A stretch of 6,152 nucleotides of DNA from JAIPJA01 sp964390115 (lineage in GTDB: Bacteria > Patescibacteriota > Patescibacteriia > Patescibacteriales > UBA12465): assembly GCA_964390115.1 (NCBI GenBank), contig CAYMGT010000045.1, positions 1 to 6,152 of the forward strand, in the 5' to 3' direction. Under the pieces are notes generated by a model, which saw nothing but the letters and a program-made list of their open reading frames with translations, did not search any database and was not told where the DNA came from. Position 1 is the first letter of the stretch; each line of letters starts with the position of its first letter. A program made the position numbers and the translations under genes. Positions 5,661 through 6,152 of the stretch are shown one piece after another.

Positions 5661-6152
5661 TTATTTAGCCCTCCAACCTCCATCTACAAAAATAACCTCT
5701 CCCGTGATATAATTAGATTCATCACTAGCTAAAAAAATAGCCGTAGTGGCAATTTCCTTAGGAGTTCCTAAGCGGTTTAAAGGAGTTGAACCTAGAACTA
5801 GGTTATTAAAATCTTTATTTTTCAATGCTTCCTTGGTCATTTCAGTAGATACAAATCCCGGAGCAATAGCATTAATTCTAATATCAAACGAAGCTACATC
5901 AAGAGCACCTGCTCTAGTTATTTGCATCACGCCACCTTTAGCAGCACAATAAGAAATTGCTCCCTGAAAACCAACTTGTCCTAAAATAGAACCAATATTA
6001 ATAATTGATCCAGATACTTTATTTTCTTTCATAAACTTGGCTGCCTCTCTACAGCCATAAAAGACTCCGAATAAATTTACAGCTAAAACTTTAGAAAAAT
6101 TTTCATCAGTTTCTTCAATGATACTACCCGCGGAACCAATGCCAGCATTATT
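5661..6152 (-). CDS. Classical short-chain dehydrogenase/reductase, 5' end outside the window
   Basis: The reading frame is open to the right edge, giving 163 C-terminal residues of a family usually near 250. The fragment begins inside the conserved NNAG motif, so the nucleotide-binding TGxxxGxG loop lies outside. The catalytic tetrad is complete in fragment numbering: Asn26 (VNLFG), Ser55 (INIGS), Tyr68 and Lys72 (YCAAK), with the usual 13 residues from Ser to Tyr. The structural motif NAIAPGFVST (94-103) and the C-terminal YITG...VDGGW follow. It should be a soluble NAD(P)(H)-dependent oxidoreductase. The substrate is not evident: FabG, sugar dehydrogenases and hydroxyacyl-CoA dehydrogenases share these motifs. 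An internal Met at 6032 is not the start, because NNAG and VNLFG lie upstream of it in the same frame. It is the first visible gene of the leftward cluster, 18 bp before the small membrane protein gene. Confidence 0.95.
   Translation of the reverse strand, partial: NNAGIGSAGSIIEETDENFSKVLAVNLFGVFYGCREAAKFMKENKVSGSIINIGSILGQVGFQGAISYCAAKGGVMQITRAGALDVASFDIRINAIAPGFVSTEMTKEALKNKDFNNLVLGSTPLNRLGTPKEIATTAIFLASDESNYITGEVIFVDGGWRAK

Noticed and set aside
5746..5952. 68-codon open frame on the plus strand
   Set aside because: It is antisense to the conserved catalytic part of the dehydrogenase, whose motifs prove the minus-strand frame; the product has no recognisable features.
5661..6032. Dehydrogenase beginning at the internal Met at 6032
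   Set aside because: The same frame stays open to the window edge and encodes NNAG and VNLFG upstream, so the Met is internal and the gene is merely cut by the window.
5661..6152. Naming the dehydrogenase fabG
   Set aside because: The catalytic motifs are common to all classical short-chain dehydrogenases, the N-terminal half is missing, and there are no fatty-acid genes nearby.

Overview
The window is AT-rich (about two thirds A+T by eye), bacterial and densely packed. It looks like a Patescibacteria (Candidate Phyla Radiation) genome. The reasons are the very low GC, short leaders with hardly any Shine-Dalgarno sequence, a secreted protein with two GEAYWINP-type repeats of a kind I associate with that group, pseudopilin-like extracytoplasmic domains on non-pilin proteins, and small Lys/Asn/Glu-rich membrane proteins. 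The standard genetic code fits: the response regulator ends at a UGA exactly where its family normally ends. The taxon is inferred from these traits; no marker gene is present.

Layout, left to right. (1) Positions 18-51 hold a strong intrinsic terminator that closes a leftward gene (90-1142) for a secreted two-repeat protein. (2) A 187-bp divergent intergenic region (1143-1329) follows. It carries a perfect 10-bp direct repeat at 11-bp spacing, almost exactly midway between the two starts, flanked by two short inverted repeats. (3) An OmpR/PhoB-type response regulator (1330-2007) runs rightward with no kinase beside it. (4) Everything from 2001 to the right edge runs leftward as one tightly packed cluster that looks like an operon. 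In transcription order it is: a classical short-chain dehydrogenase (5' end outside the window), a small single-pass membrane protein, a five-pass membrane protein with a pseudopilin-like outer domain, a lipoprotein with a pseudopilin-like domain, glutamate racemase (murI) and the clamp-loader-like ATPase RarA. Gaps are 18, 9, 26 and 12 bp, and murI and rarA overlap. rarA and the response regulator gene meet tail to tail with overlapping stop codons.

How the parts may work together. MurI makes D-glutamate for peptidoglycan and RarA acts at stalled replication forks; both are housekeeping genes. The three genes before them encode unrecognised envelope proteins. Two share the IQxxxELY...YP signature and C-terminal cysteine pairs of pseudopilin globular domains but are anchored differently (lipid or multi-pass membrane), and the third has a pilin-like FILIEL membrane entry. 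I infer a small envelope-associated set, not a canonical pilus, because no prepilin peptidase, ATPase or platform protein is in view. The response regulator probably controls itself and/or the secreted repeat protein through the direct repeat between them. No RNA gene, insertion sequence or CRISPR array was seen, and no stretch over 300 bases lacks a gene.
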